DNA of 37,388 bases from JAHFUI01 sp041485905 (GTDB lineage: Bacteria; Acidobacteriota; Vicinamibacteria; Vicinamibacterales; CAVVIG01), in NCBI GenBank assembly GCA_041485905.1, contig JBGPKK010000031.1, positions 1-37,388 of the forward strand, given 5' to 3'. Position numbers and translations under genes: made by a program. The notes under the pieces were generated by a model that searched no databases, was not told where the DNA came from, and was given only the letters and a program-made list of their open reading frames with translations. Position 1 is the stretch's first letter. Each line of letters opens with the position of its first letter. Positions 24,693-31,790 of the stretch are shown in pieces.

Positions 24693-26546
24693 TCCCATGC
24701 GGTGGATCGGTGGCCCGATGTGGTTGGAGCGATCAGGCGGACGGCTGGAGTTGCCCTTCGAAATGTCGGCACGGGCCTGTTCAATGGGCGCCCAGCGCGC
24801 CGGCGCCACGTCATAGCGGCCCACTAAGCGTGCCGCGGCATGACCGATTTCGACTGCCAGGCCAGCCGCGAGGCTAGTCAAGAGCGTAGTCCCGACACGG
24901 AAGCGATGGTGCAGCGGCCACTTCAGTTCATCATCGCCGAACATCGTACGGTGGGTTGAGAGGTCAGCCGCCGGTCCGGCGAGCGCGTCCGCCAAATCGC
25001 TGCTTGTGACGATCTGGCGCGCGACGTTCAGTCGGGAGCGAACCTCCGTGTGCGTCCGATCATCGATCAGGCGGTGCCGATGTTTGAGATCGTTGAGACG
25101 ATCGGAGACGTCATAAGTCGCGCGGACGATCTGGTCACGCGTCATCCCAGTCGTTTCGTACGACAGAATGCGGTGCCAGCCATTCTGTAGAAATGCCTGC
25201 CGGTGATCCTCGAGCGTGCGGCAGAATGTGGTGTAGCCGAACTCGGGACGCTCGAACGCCCGGCTGCCGGGATCCAGAAACGGCGCCAGGGGGGCCACAA
25301 ACGGATGCAGCCGGCCATCGGAACCAAAGCGCTCGAGAAGGTGCTCGCAGTAGTCAGCGATCGCGAGCGCGTCTTCGTACCGCTGAGAAGGCAGACCAAT
25401 CATGAAGAACACATCCAGCTTGTGGCAGCCATGGGCGAGGGCGCGCCCGATCGTGTCCTCTACGACCGCATTCGACCACGGAAATTTTCCGTTGCGGCGG
25501 CGCAGGCCTTCGTCCGGTGACTCGAGCGTGATTTCGATGCTCCACGACGGAACGCTCCTTCGCACCAGCTCGAAGAACTCGTCGCCAGCCGGATAGTACA
25601 GCTCGAATACCATCTCGTTCGCCGGGCGCATCTGCTCGATTAACGAGAAGAATCGGACGGCGCGTGGCATGCCGCCCATCCGCGGGTCGTGCACCATGAA
25701 GATCGGCGCGCGTGAGAAGCTCGTGATGACACCGACGTCGGCCACCAGCTTTTCCGGTGATCGAAACGCGGGTCTCTGGCGGTGGCAGATCAGGCGGTAG
25801 GCCGATCGCGACCCGCCGCAAACCGCGCAATCCTCCATGCATCCGCGGGCACCGAGCAACAAGGTGATCGGATACTGCAGCCACTCAAAACCTGGAACCA
25901 GGTTCTTGATGCTTCGGTACTTGAACATCGATCGCAGCAAGTACCGATAGGCGGGTACGTCGACGTAATCCAGGTCTCTTGGCACAAACGTGATCGGATT
26001 GACGACCACCGATCCGTCCGACCGCTTCCACGTCAAGTTCTCTACGGTTTCGAGCGGACGCGATTCTCGAAGTGCTTGCAACAGTTGACGGGTCGGTTCT
26101 TCGGTGGAGTCGCCGCGTAAGACAAAATTCACGATCGGGGAACGTATCAGCTCTTCGTGGTAGTAGCTGGCCGACAGGCCCCCGACGAGCGTCCGGGTCT
26201 CTGGGTGGAGCCGCTTCACAAGCTCGATGATGCTCAGCGCGCCCTGCACGTGCGGCAACCAGTGCAGGTCGATGCCGAAGACCGGTGCCGACATGCGACG
26301 CAGGTGGTCGACAACGTCGAAGTGAGGATCTTGGAGCATCCGGTACGCAAGGTTGATGATCTCGACATTGTAATGATTGCGTTCGAGAAAGGCCGCAATG
26401 CTGGTCAACCCAACCGGATACATTTCGAAGATGGCCGTCGAGGGAACAGCATCAGCCACCGGTCCGAGGAAGGTCCGTTGCTTCCGAAAGTCGTAGATCG
26501 CCGACGGATGAAGGAGAATCAGGTCGCGCGCAAATGGATTCCGCAT
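24684..26546 (-). CDS. B12-binding domain/radical SAM protein
   Basis: A 620-residue protein with an N-terminal cobalamin-binding-type Rossmann domain (about 1-165; GLTSIAAFLERNHYNVEIIN and VGGLSASYYHEELI are typical) and a radical SAM barrel. The SAM cluster motif is Cys236, Cys240 and Cys243 in GARGCMEDCAVCGG (CX3CX2C). ITLESPDEGLRRRNGK and VFFMIGLPSQ fit later barrel strands. It resembles the TIGR04190 family of unknown substrate, though I cannot confirm that without a search. The C-terminal tail (from about 590) is basic and probably disordered. It is a single gene, convergent with the ATPase operon, with no neighbour that suggests its substrate. Confidence 0.85.
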   Translation of the reverse strand: MRNPFARDLILLHPSAIYDFRKQRTFLGPVADAVPSTAIFEMYPVGLTSIAAFLERNHYNVEIINLAYRMLQDPHFDVVDHLRRMSAPVFGIDLHWLPHVQGALSIIELVKRLHPETRTLVGGLSASYYHEELIRSPIVNFVLRGDSTEEPTRQLLQALRESRPLETVENLTWKRSDGSVVVNPITFVPRDLDYVDVPAYRYLLRSMFKYRSIKNLVPGFEWLQYPITLLLGARGCMEDCAVCGGSRSAYRLICHRQRPAFRSPEKLVADVGVITSFSRAPIFMVHDPRMGGMPRAVRFFSLIEQMRPANEMVFELYYPAGDEFFELVRRSVPSWSIEITLESPDEGLRRRNGKFPWSNAVVEDTIGRALAHGCHKLDVFFMIGLPSQRYEDALAIADYCEHLLERFGSDGRLHPFVAPLAPFLDPGSRAFERPEFGYTTFCRTLEDHRQAFLQNGWHRILSYETTGMTRDQIVRATYDVSDRLNDLKHRHRLIDDRTHTEVRSRLNVARQIVTSSDLADALAGPAADLSTHRTMFGDDELKWPLHHRFRVGTTLLTSLAAGLAVEIGHAAARLVGRYDVAPARWAPIEQARADISKGNSSRPPDRSNHIGPPIHRMGSR

Positions 26547-26899
26547 CGGGCTACCATAGTGGCTGTTGCAAGTACGCTTCCCACCTTCCTGCTTTCCGAC
26601 TCACGGGGTGGCAGCCCGATTGCAAACACGACGTCTCCCGGGCAATCGTGACGGTTGTCCGGCACTGCATGCCGAAATGGCCGTTCGACGCGGATGGTTT
26701 CGTGTGAATGTTCCGCGGCCGTCTCGAGCTTCAGCGATCCCCGCGCGGCCAGCGACGATCCCACCAGCAGCAGTTCGCTGAGGGTCGCTGCAACTGCTGC
26801 GGTCAGAAGTAGAGCAACCGCACCCGGCGGCTGGTCTCGGCACCCGTCGAGCGTGAGGGCGCCTTTACATCTGAAGTAAAGACGCTTTACCATATCGGT
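26547..26899. other. Divergent intergenic region
   Basis: This is 353 nt between two divergent genes, the radical SAM gene on the - strand and the toxin-antitoxin pair on the + strand, so it should carry both promoters. A 124-codon frame on the - strand (26519-26893) covers most of it; it has a hydrophobic N-terminal stretch but no family features, overlaps the radical SAM start and the putative operator, and is not called. The base composition is lower in G+C near 26860-26895. I see no RNA gene. Confidence 0.4.
26863..26890 (+). promoter_or_regulatory. Putative operator and promoter of the toxin-antitoxin pair
   Basis: Three hexamer half-sites alternate in orientation just before the antitoxin: CTTTAC (26863-26868), GTAAAG (26876-26881) and CTTTAC (26885-26890), with spacers of 7 and 3 nt. 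GTAAAG-ACG-CTTTAC is a perfect palindrome. TTTACA at 26864-26869 could be a -35 element and TACCAT at 26888-26893 a weak -10 element 18 nt later. That would place transcription start at or near the ATG at 26900, so the message may be leaderless. Autoregulation by the AbrB-type antitoxin is the likely use. Confidence 0.5.
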
Positions 26900-27151
26900 A
26901 TGACGTCTACGATCTCGGCCAAGGGTCAGATCACGGTCCCCAAGGCGGTGCGCGACAAACTCGGACTTCGTCCCGGCGTGCGCGTGGAGTTCGAGGTGAC
27001 TTCGGAGGGCGCGCTGCTGCGCAAGGGGCAGAAGGGGAGCGTGAGAGCCGTCGATCGCGTCCTGGGCATTCTGAAGCGGGAGACCGCCACCGACGCACTG
27101 ATCAACGACACGAGAGGGCCGGTGCCCGCCTCCTGGCGGAAGCGCCGGTGA
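26900..27151 (+). CDS. vapB: AbrB/MazE-type antitoxin (VapB-like)
   Basis: An 83-residue protein with an N-terminal swapped-hairpin DNA-binding domain: ISAKGQITVPKAVRDKLGL (residues 5-23) is a textbook AbrB/SpoVT motif. The C-terminal half (about 45-83) is the expected toxin-binding tail. It should bind the palindromes just upstream and repress its own operon. The stop overlaps the PIN toxin gene by 4 nt (GTGA), typical of toxin-antitoxin pairs. Confidence 0.93.
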   Translation: MTSTISAKGQITVPKAVRDKLGLRPGVRVEFEVTSEGALLRKGQKGSVRAVDRVLGILKRETATDALINDTRGPVPASWRKRR

Positions 27152-27552
27152 CGACGGCGCTCGATTCGATGGTGCTCATCGACCTGTTCCAACAGGAACC
27201 CGTCTGGGCTTCTCGGGCGGCGACTGCGATCGACCGCGCCATCCGTTCGGGGCGCGTCGTCGCGTGCGATATCGTCTGGGCGGAAGTGGCCGGGCGGTTT
27301 GCCTCGGAGGCCGTGATGGCCGAGGCCATGGCCGAACTGAGCGTCGAGTTCGATGGGATCAGCGAGGCGGTGGCGACGAAGGCCGGCCGGCTGTGGCGGA
27401 GCTTTCGTCAGACCGGCGGCCGCCGTCGCGACCGCATCGTGCCGGATTTCCTGGTTGGCGCGCATGCTCTCGACAGAGCCGACGCATTGCTGACCCGCGA
27501 CCGCGGCTTCTACCGACGGTACTTCAGGGGACTCCAGGTCATCGAGCCCTGA
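27148..27552 (+). CDS. vapC: PIN-domain ribonuclease toxin (VapC-like)
   Basis: A 134-residue PIN-domain protein. The four acidic residues of the Mg-dependent nuclease site can be placed: Asp6 (LDSMVLID), Glu46 (AEVAG), Asp100 (RIVPDFLVGAHA) and Asp118 (LLTRDRGFYRR). It should cleave RNA, usually tRNA or rRNA in this family, unless bound by the antitoxin. GTG 27148 is coupled to the antitoxin stop. The gene appears intact. The pair sits between two respiratory gene blocks and its gene order is ordinary. Confidence 0.92.
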   Translation: MTTALDSMVLIDLFQQEPVWASRAATAIDRAIRSGRVVACDIVWAEVAGRFASEAVMAEAMAELSVEFDGISEAVATKAGRLWRSFRQTGGRRRDRIVPDFLVGAHALDRADALLTRDRGFYRRYFRGLQVIEP

Positions 27553-27565
27553 GCCCCACGGGGGC
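27553..27565. terminator. Short hairpin between convergent genes
   Basis: GCCCC (27553-27557), loop ACG, GGGGC (27561-27565) is a perfect 5-bp stem directly after the toxin stop and 5 nt before the end of the convergent cytochrome gene. There is no T-run, so it is at best a weak or Rho-assisted bidirectional terminator. Confidence 0.4.
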
Positions 27566-27570
27566 AGCTC

Positions 27571-28884
27571 CTATCCTGAGTCCCGCCGGGAACGCTCATG
27601 ATGCTCACGCGACCGCCGATCGACCTGCCGAATCTTCAGGCCGAGGCCGACGACCACCAGCAGGATCGCGCCAAGCGACAGCGCCAGACCGCGACGACGG
27701 TACTGAAGCTCGTCCTCAGCGCGGTCGCCCGCCGCGTCGACGTCGGCGATGATCTTCAACCCGCTGTCCACGATGGGCGTCAGGCGCGCGGGATCGGACG
27801 CATGCATCTCGGTGCGGGCGAGCGTCAGTTGAGACCGCGCCGTCCCAAGAGCGAGCTCCTGAGCGCTCATCTCCATGCCGGCGTTTCTGAGACGGGCCAC
27901 GAGGCTGCCTGATTGCTCGACGCCCGCCTTGAGTCTCTCGATGGCGGCGCGCATGCCGTCGGCCGCGGCTGCGCCTTTGTCGCCCGATCCGCTGTGACAC
28001 GTGCCGCAGATCGTGTGCGCGCCCGTCCCCAACATCTCGTCGGACGGCTTCAGCACGGCGTGGTTGCTGTGGCATTCCACGCAGCCCTTGTCGAAAATCT
28101 GCTGGTGGACGCTTGTCGCGAACTTCTGGGCAAAGATCGCGTGGCACGTGCCGCAGACGTTGGCGACCGACCCGACGCCCGGTGGGGCGGCGCCGTGGTT
28201 GCCATGGCAGTCGTTGCACGTCGGTGCCGACAGATCGTTGCCGGTTGTCAGCGCGGCGTAATGGACGCTCCGCTGGTATTCCGCGAGCTGGTTGGTCGGC
28301 AGCGGTGCGCCGCCGGGCAGCGTGTAGCGGCCCATATGCGTCTGGCTGGCATGACACGCCCCGCAGGTAGTGGCGACGTTGGTCGGGAACACGGGCGACT
28401 TCGCGTCGTTCACCTGCCGGATGCCGTGTGCACCGTGGCAGCTCGCGCACGTCGCCACCTGCGTGTCGCCTGCCGCCAGTCGCTTGCCGTGCACACTGGT
28501 GACGTACTCGGCCGCCTGGTCGACCCGCTGCCGCGGTGAGAATCGCCGCATGAGCTCCGCGTCGCTGTGGCATCGCGCGCAGGTCGCGATCTGCGCCTGG
28601 CCCGAGGGCGCGCCTTTGAATCCTCGCCCCGCGTCATGGGCGCGCGCCTTGTCCGCGGCGGTCTGGTCGCCCCCGTGGCAGTCGACACAGCCAAAGCCGC
28701 TCTCGCGGTGAATGTCCTTCTGCGAAAACACTTCAGCCGGCGTCGCGAGCCGCGCCTCCGCGAGGCTGGCGTGGCACGTGCGACAACTGTTCGGCGTCGC
28801 GGCCGTCTGGGCTGCGGCCGTGCGGGCCGACAACAGGAGGGCCGCCACCAGGAACATGCAACGCAGGCGAGACACAGTGGACAT
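27571..28884 (-). CDS. Membrane-anchored nine-haem cytochrome c of the bc-type complex
   Basis: A 437-residue cytochrome with a signal peptide (1-25, ending AAAQ), nine CXXCH sites (CRTCH, CVDCH, CARCH, CASCH, CGACH, CNDCH, CGTCH, CVECH, CGTCH) up to about residue 300, a helical region, and a C-terminal membrane helix (about 393-412) followed by a basic tail. It is the last gene of the Rieske/cytochrome b operon, 6 nt after cytochrome b, in the place where cytochrome c1 is normally found. The likely role is to take electrons from the Rieske protein and pass them to soluble cytochromes or back. Comparable complexes with multihaem cytochromes are known from metal-respiring bacteria; the exact family is not certain. 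Confidence 0.88.
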   Translation of the reverse strand: MSTVSRLRCMFLVAALLLSARTAAAQTAATPNSCRTCHASLAEARLATPAEVFSQKDIHRESGFGCVDCHGGDQTAADKARAHDAGRGFKGAPSGQAQIATCARCHSDAELMRRFSPRQRVDQAAEYVTSVHGKRLAAGDTQVATCASCHGAHGIRQVNDAKSPVFPTNVATTCGACHASQTHMGRYTLPGGAPLPTNQLAEYQRSVHYAALTTGNDLSAPTCNDCHGNHGAAPPGVGSVANVCGTCHAIFAQKFATSVHQQIFDKGCVECHSNHAVLKPSDEMLGTGAHTICGTCHSGSGDKGAAAADGMRAAIERLKAGVEQSGSLVARLRNAGMEMSAQELALGTARSQLTLARTEMHASDPARLTPIVDSGLKIIADVDAAGDRAEDELQYRRRGLALSLGAILLVVVGLGLKIRQVDRRSREHHERSRRDSG

Positions 28885-28890
28885 GACAGG

Positions 28891-29970
28891 CTATTTGGCG
28901 TAGTGGCCGATGATCGTAAACGTCACGAGATACGTCAGTCCGAGGACTGCAAGCGCGGTGAAGACGGGACTGCTCTCGCCTCGATTCGATCGTCGATCGA
29001 GAAACGGAACGAGCACCAGGATGAGCGCGGCGATGCCGAACCCGACAACGCCCAGTTGCTCGCCTTCCAGTCCCAGCACGTGACTGGGCAGCAGCTTCAA
29101 CGTGTGAAACATCGCCAGGAAGTACCACTCCGGTCGGATCCCCGGCGGTACCGCCGCGAAAGGGTCCGCTTTCTTGCCGAGCTCCCACGGATAGAACGCC
29201 GCCAGCGCCGCAATGATCGCGATCGCGACGTACCACGTCAGCACGTCGCGGAGGACGTAGTTCGGAAAGAACGGCATCTGGCGGAGCGGCTCGCCGGCCT
29301 TCACCTTGCGCGCGACACTCAACGGCACGCTCATGCCCTGACGCTGCACGAGCAGCAGATGGAGGGCGACCAGTGCCGTCGTGATGGCGGGTAGCACGGC
29401 CACGTGCAGCCCGTAGAATCGCGACAGCGTCGCGCCCGTCACATCGTCGCCTCCCCGGAGCAGCCGGAGGAGGAACTTGCCTCCGATCGGGACAGCGCCG
29501 GCGATGCCCGTGCCAACCTTCGTCGCGAAGAAGGAAACCTCGTTCCACGGCAGCAGGTAGCCGCTGAAGCCGAATCCGAGCATCAGGAACAGCAACAGGA
29601 TGCCGGTCAGCCAGGTGAGCTCGCGCGGCTTGCGGTACGACTTCAGGAGGAACACGCTGAAGAAGTGGGCGAACGCAGTCGCCATCAGGAGATTGGCCGA
29701 CCAGCTGTGGACGTTGCGGATCAGCCATCCGAACGGGACGCGCGTGACGATGAACTGGACGCTCTCGTACGCTTCGGTGGCACTGGGCCGGTAGTAAAGG
29801 AGCAGCAGGATGCCGGTGAAAATCTGAACGGCCAACAGGAACATCGTCATGCCGCCGAGGTAGTACCAGATTTTCTGCGTGTGAATCGGCACGCCCTTCT
29901 CGGCGATGAAATGCCGCAGCCCGCTGAGATCGACCCGTTCGTCCACCCAGTCGACGAGCTGCTGCACCAT
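28891..29970 (-). CDS. Cytochrome b of a bc/b6f-type complex
   Basis: A 359-residue membrane protein joining the cytochrome b6 part and the subunit IV-like part in one chain, with about eight helices. Haem ligands are two His pairs: His-x13-His (HSWSANLLMATAFAH) and His-x14-His (HVAVLPAITTALVALH). The 14-residue spacing in the second pair is of the b6 type. The quinol-site PEWY is present in GIRPEWYFLAMF. There is no third C-terminal helix set as in mitochondrial cytochrome b. The ATG at 29970 is 24 nt after the Rieske stop. The protein oxidises quinol and moves protons, or runs in reverse to push electrons uphill. Confidence 0.95.
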   Translation of the reverse strand: MVQQLVDWVDERVDLSGLRHFIAEKGVPIHTQKIWYYLGGMTMFLLAVQIFTGILLLLYYRPSATEAYESVQFIVTRVPFGWLIRNVHSWSANLLMATAFAHFFSVFLLKSYRKPRELTWLTGILLLFLMLGFGFSGYLLPWNEVSFFATKVGTGIAGAVPIGGKFLLRLLRGGDDVTGATLSRFYGLHVAVLPAITTALVALHLLLVQRQGMSVPLSVARKVKAGEPLRQMPFFPNYVLRDVLTWYVAIAIIAALAAFYPWELGKKADPFAAVPPGIRPEWYFLAMFHTLKLLPSHVLGLEGEQLGVVGFGIAALILVLVPFLDRRSNRGESSPVFTALAVLGLTYLVTFTIIGHYAK

Positions 29971-29994
29971 GGGGATGATGACCCTTCCGAAGCG

Positions 29995-30519
29995 CTACGC
30001 GTGCGAGACGACGATTTCTTCGTCGCCGGGCTCGCCGCGAAGGTTCACGATGAACTTCTCCAGGGCGCGAGGTGGAGGTCCCGACACTACATTGCCGCCG
30101 AGGTCGTACGTCCCGTTGTGGCACGCGCACCAGAGCTGTGATGTGTCGGTCTTGAACTGCACGGTGCAATCCAGATGAGTGCAGACCGCGCTGAACGCAC
30201 GCACGTCGCCATCGGCGGTTCGAACGACGATGCCTGGCTTGTTGCCGAATCGGAACAGGAGTCCGGAGTTGGGCTTGAGCGCCGCCGCTTTCCCGGCGAC
30301 GGCCGTCGCCGTCGCGGGTTCGGCATTCGCTGGCGGTACGAGAAACCGTGACACCGGATACGCCATGGCCGCCGCCGTGGACACGAAGCCGACGGCCAGA
30401 ACGGCATCGAGAAACGTGCGGCGGTCGAAATAGGCCCGGCCGAGCGGGGCGCGCACGTCAGCGATGCGTTTCAATGATTCGGTCCACCTTCGCGCGGTGC
30501 CACTCCCATGCGCGCCCAT
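29995..30519 (-). CDS. Rieske iron-sulfur protein
   Basis: A 174-residue Rieske protein, first gene of the operon. The [2Fe-2S] ligands are Cys113, His115, Cys131 and His134, with the disulfide pair Cys118 and Cys133 (CTHLDC and CACHNG). An N-terminal anchor helix (about 38-56) follows a twin-Arg FDRRTF (residues 31-36), so export is probably by Tat. The frame is open upstream to 30936, but the ATG at 30519 has a GGAGG about 11 nt upstream and gives a normal-length protein. It accepts electrons from quinol at cytochrome b and hands them to the nine-haem cytochrome. Confidence 0.95.
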   Translation of the reverse strand: MGAHGSGTARRWTESLKRIADVRAPLGRAYFDRRTFLDAVLAVGFVSTAAAMAYPVSRFLVPPANAEPATATAVAGKAAALKPNSGLLFRFGNKPGIVVRTADGDVRAFSAVCTHLDCTVQFKTDTSQLWCACHNGTYDLGGNVVSGPPPRALEKFIVNLRGEPGDEEIVVSHA

Positions 30520-30544
30520 GTTACTCGACACCTCCGTGCGTGCG

Positions 30545-30631
30545 CGGCGCGAAATATTCCCCGGACCTGCGGATTTGTACCGGACCCAGCAGCCGCTCAT
30601 CCCTCGCGGCGGCTTTGGGGCTCTTGCCTGA
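30545..30631 (+). pseudogene. Relic of the hexahaem cytochrome gene
   Basis: At 30569-30595 the + strand reads ADLYRTQQP before hitting TGA at 30629. The intact hexahaem gene at 636 reads RDFYRTQQP at about 1752-1778. The DNA is identical over TACCGGACCCAGCA (30578-30591 and 1761-1774) and alike on both sides. It lies upstream of a copy of the leader that also follows that gene at 2100-2211. The best reading is that a segment covering the end of a hexahaem gene plus the next leader was copied here and about 250 nt were lost. No haem motif survives, so the fragment is not functional as protein. Confidence 0.6.
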
Positions 30632-30707
30632 ACGGCGGGATGTGTCCTGTTTAGAACAGACAGCCCGCGAGTTGAAACCACAAAATGACGCTCACGACTT
30701 TGCGGCA

Positions 30708-30897
30708 CCCCACTTGCAACCCGGAGCGCGTCCGGCGCTCTGCCGCGATACCGATGGCACTCACATGGGAGCTCGCTGATGCACACGCGCAGTGACGGTC
30801 GTCCGGCAGGCCTGCTTGTGGTCGCGCTTGTACTGGTCTGGGCGATCGCGGCCGTTGTTGCGGCGGCGAATGGGGCGCCGCCGGCAGCGCGGCCGGG
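30708..30897 (+). repeat. Leader plus signal-peptide cassette, copy B
   Basis: This is the partner of the repeat at 2141-2330. The 71 nt before the ATG align without gaps, about 80 percent identical, and the encoded MHTRSDG start and hydrophobic anchor with VWAIAAVVAAANGA are shared. Upstream, a TTGAAA at 30672-30677 matches TTGAAC at 2100-2105. The region 30520-30778 is also the divergent promoter region for the Rieske operon on the other strand. Confidence 0.8.
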
Positions 30898-31768
30898 CGT
30901 CGCCGCGACCCAAACAGCCGCGCCCGCGGTGGCCACCGCGCTTGCACCGCAGGCCGGCGAGTATGTCGGTCAGGACACCTGCCTGACCTGTCACGGAGAA
31001 AAGGACTACAAAGGGACGGCCCACGCGCTGAAGTCCAACGCCAGGTCGCCCGCAGCCACGCACGGGTGCGAGAGCTGCCATGGTCCCGGCAAGGCTCATG
31101 TCGATTCCGGCGGCGAGAAAGAGAAGATCGTCAATCTCAAGACGCTCACACCCCAGCGCGCCAGCGAGACGTGCGTCACCTGCCACGATCGCACCAAGCA
31201 CGGCCTGTGGTCGGGCAGTCAGCACGACCAGCGCAACGTCGGCTGCGTGACGTGTCACAGCGTGCACACCCCGAAGGGACCCAAGCAGATCAAAGCGGCG
31301 TCGGAGCCGGAGCTGTGCGCCACGTGCCACCGGAACATCGTCAACAAGCTGCACCGCTTCGAGCACATGCCGGTGCGCGAGGGCAAGATTCAGTGCTCGT
31401 CGTGCCACAACCCGCACGGATCGACCAATACCAAGCTGCTCAAGACGGGAACGACCGTCGACGAGAGCTGCACAAGCTGCCATTCCGAAAAGCGTGGCCC
31501 GTACCTCTGGGAGCACGCGCCGGTCGCCAATGCGTGCGTGACGTGTCACGACCCGCACGGCTCGAACAACGAGCGCATGCTCGCGGCTAAAGTGCCGTTC
31601 CTCTGTCAACGGTGCCATGTGACGTCGCGGCATCCTCCAACGGTGTACGAGGGTTTCCTGCTGAACAACTCCACCAACGCCAACAAGATATTCGGCCGCG
31701 GGTGCGTGACGTGTCACCAGCAGATCCACGGATCGAACGCGCCGTCGGGCAAGTATTTCCTGCGCTAG
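30779..31768 (+). CDS. Decahaem cytochrome c, DmsE/MtrA family
   Basis: A 329-residue periplasmic cytochrome with a signal or anchor sequence (1-31), an Ala/Pro-rich linker (to about 57) and ten CXXCH sites (CLTCH, CESCH, CVTCH, CVTCH, CATCH, CSSCH, CTSCH, CVTCH, CQRCH, CVTCH) spread evenly. Size and haem count match the MtrA/DmsE/PioA family, which plugs into an outer-membrane barrel to move electrons across the outer membrane. The barrel gene starts 22 nt later. No DMSO reductase genes are nearby, so an MtrA or PioA role in extracellular electron exchange is more likely than DmsE. Its N-terminal cassette was acquired from the cytochrome at 2212 or the reverse. Confidence 0.92.
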   Translation: MHTRSDGRPAGLLVVALVLVWAIAAVVAAANGAPPAARPGVAATQTAAPAVATALAPQAGEYVGQDTCLTCHGEKDYKGTAHALKSNARSPAATHGCESCHGPGKAHVDSGGEKEKIVNLKTLTPQRASETCVTCHDRTKHGLWSGSQHDQRNVGCVTCHSVHTPKGPKQIKAASEPELCATCHRNIVNKLHRFEHMPVREGKIQCSSCHNPHGSTNTKLLKTGTTVDESCTSCHSEKRGPYLWEHAPVANACVTCHDPHGSNNERMLAAKVPFLCQRCHVTSRHPPTVYEGFLLNNSTNANKIFGRGCVTCHQQIHGSNAPSGKYFLR

Positions 31769-31790
31769 GCGCCAGGCGAAGAGGAGTGCG

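Noticed and set aside
26519..26893. 124-codon - strand frame between the radical SAM gene and the toxin-antitoxin pair
   Set aside because: It overlaps the radical SAM start by 28 nt and the putative operator, lacks recognisable motifs, and has no clear ribosome binding site. A short unknown membrane protein is not fully excluded.
28733..30169. 478-codon frame on the - strand overlapping cytochrome b and the nine-haem gene
   Set aside because: It is a different phase of the same strand as well-supported genes and is rich in Arg, Pro and Ala without family motifs.
30779..31768. Decahaem gene as DmsE of a DMSO reductase system
   Set aside because: No molybdopterin reductase or DmsF-like partner is present, and the next gene is an MtrB/PioB-like barrel; DmsE and MtrA cannot be told apart by haem count alone.
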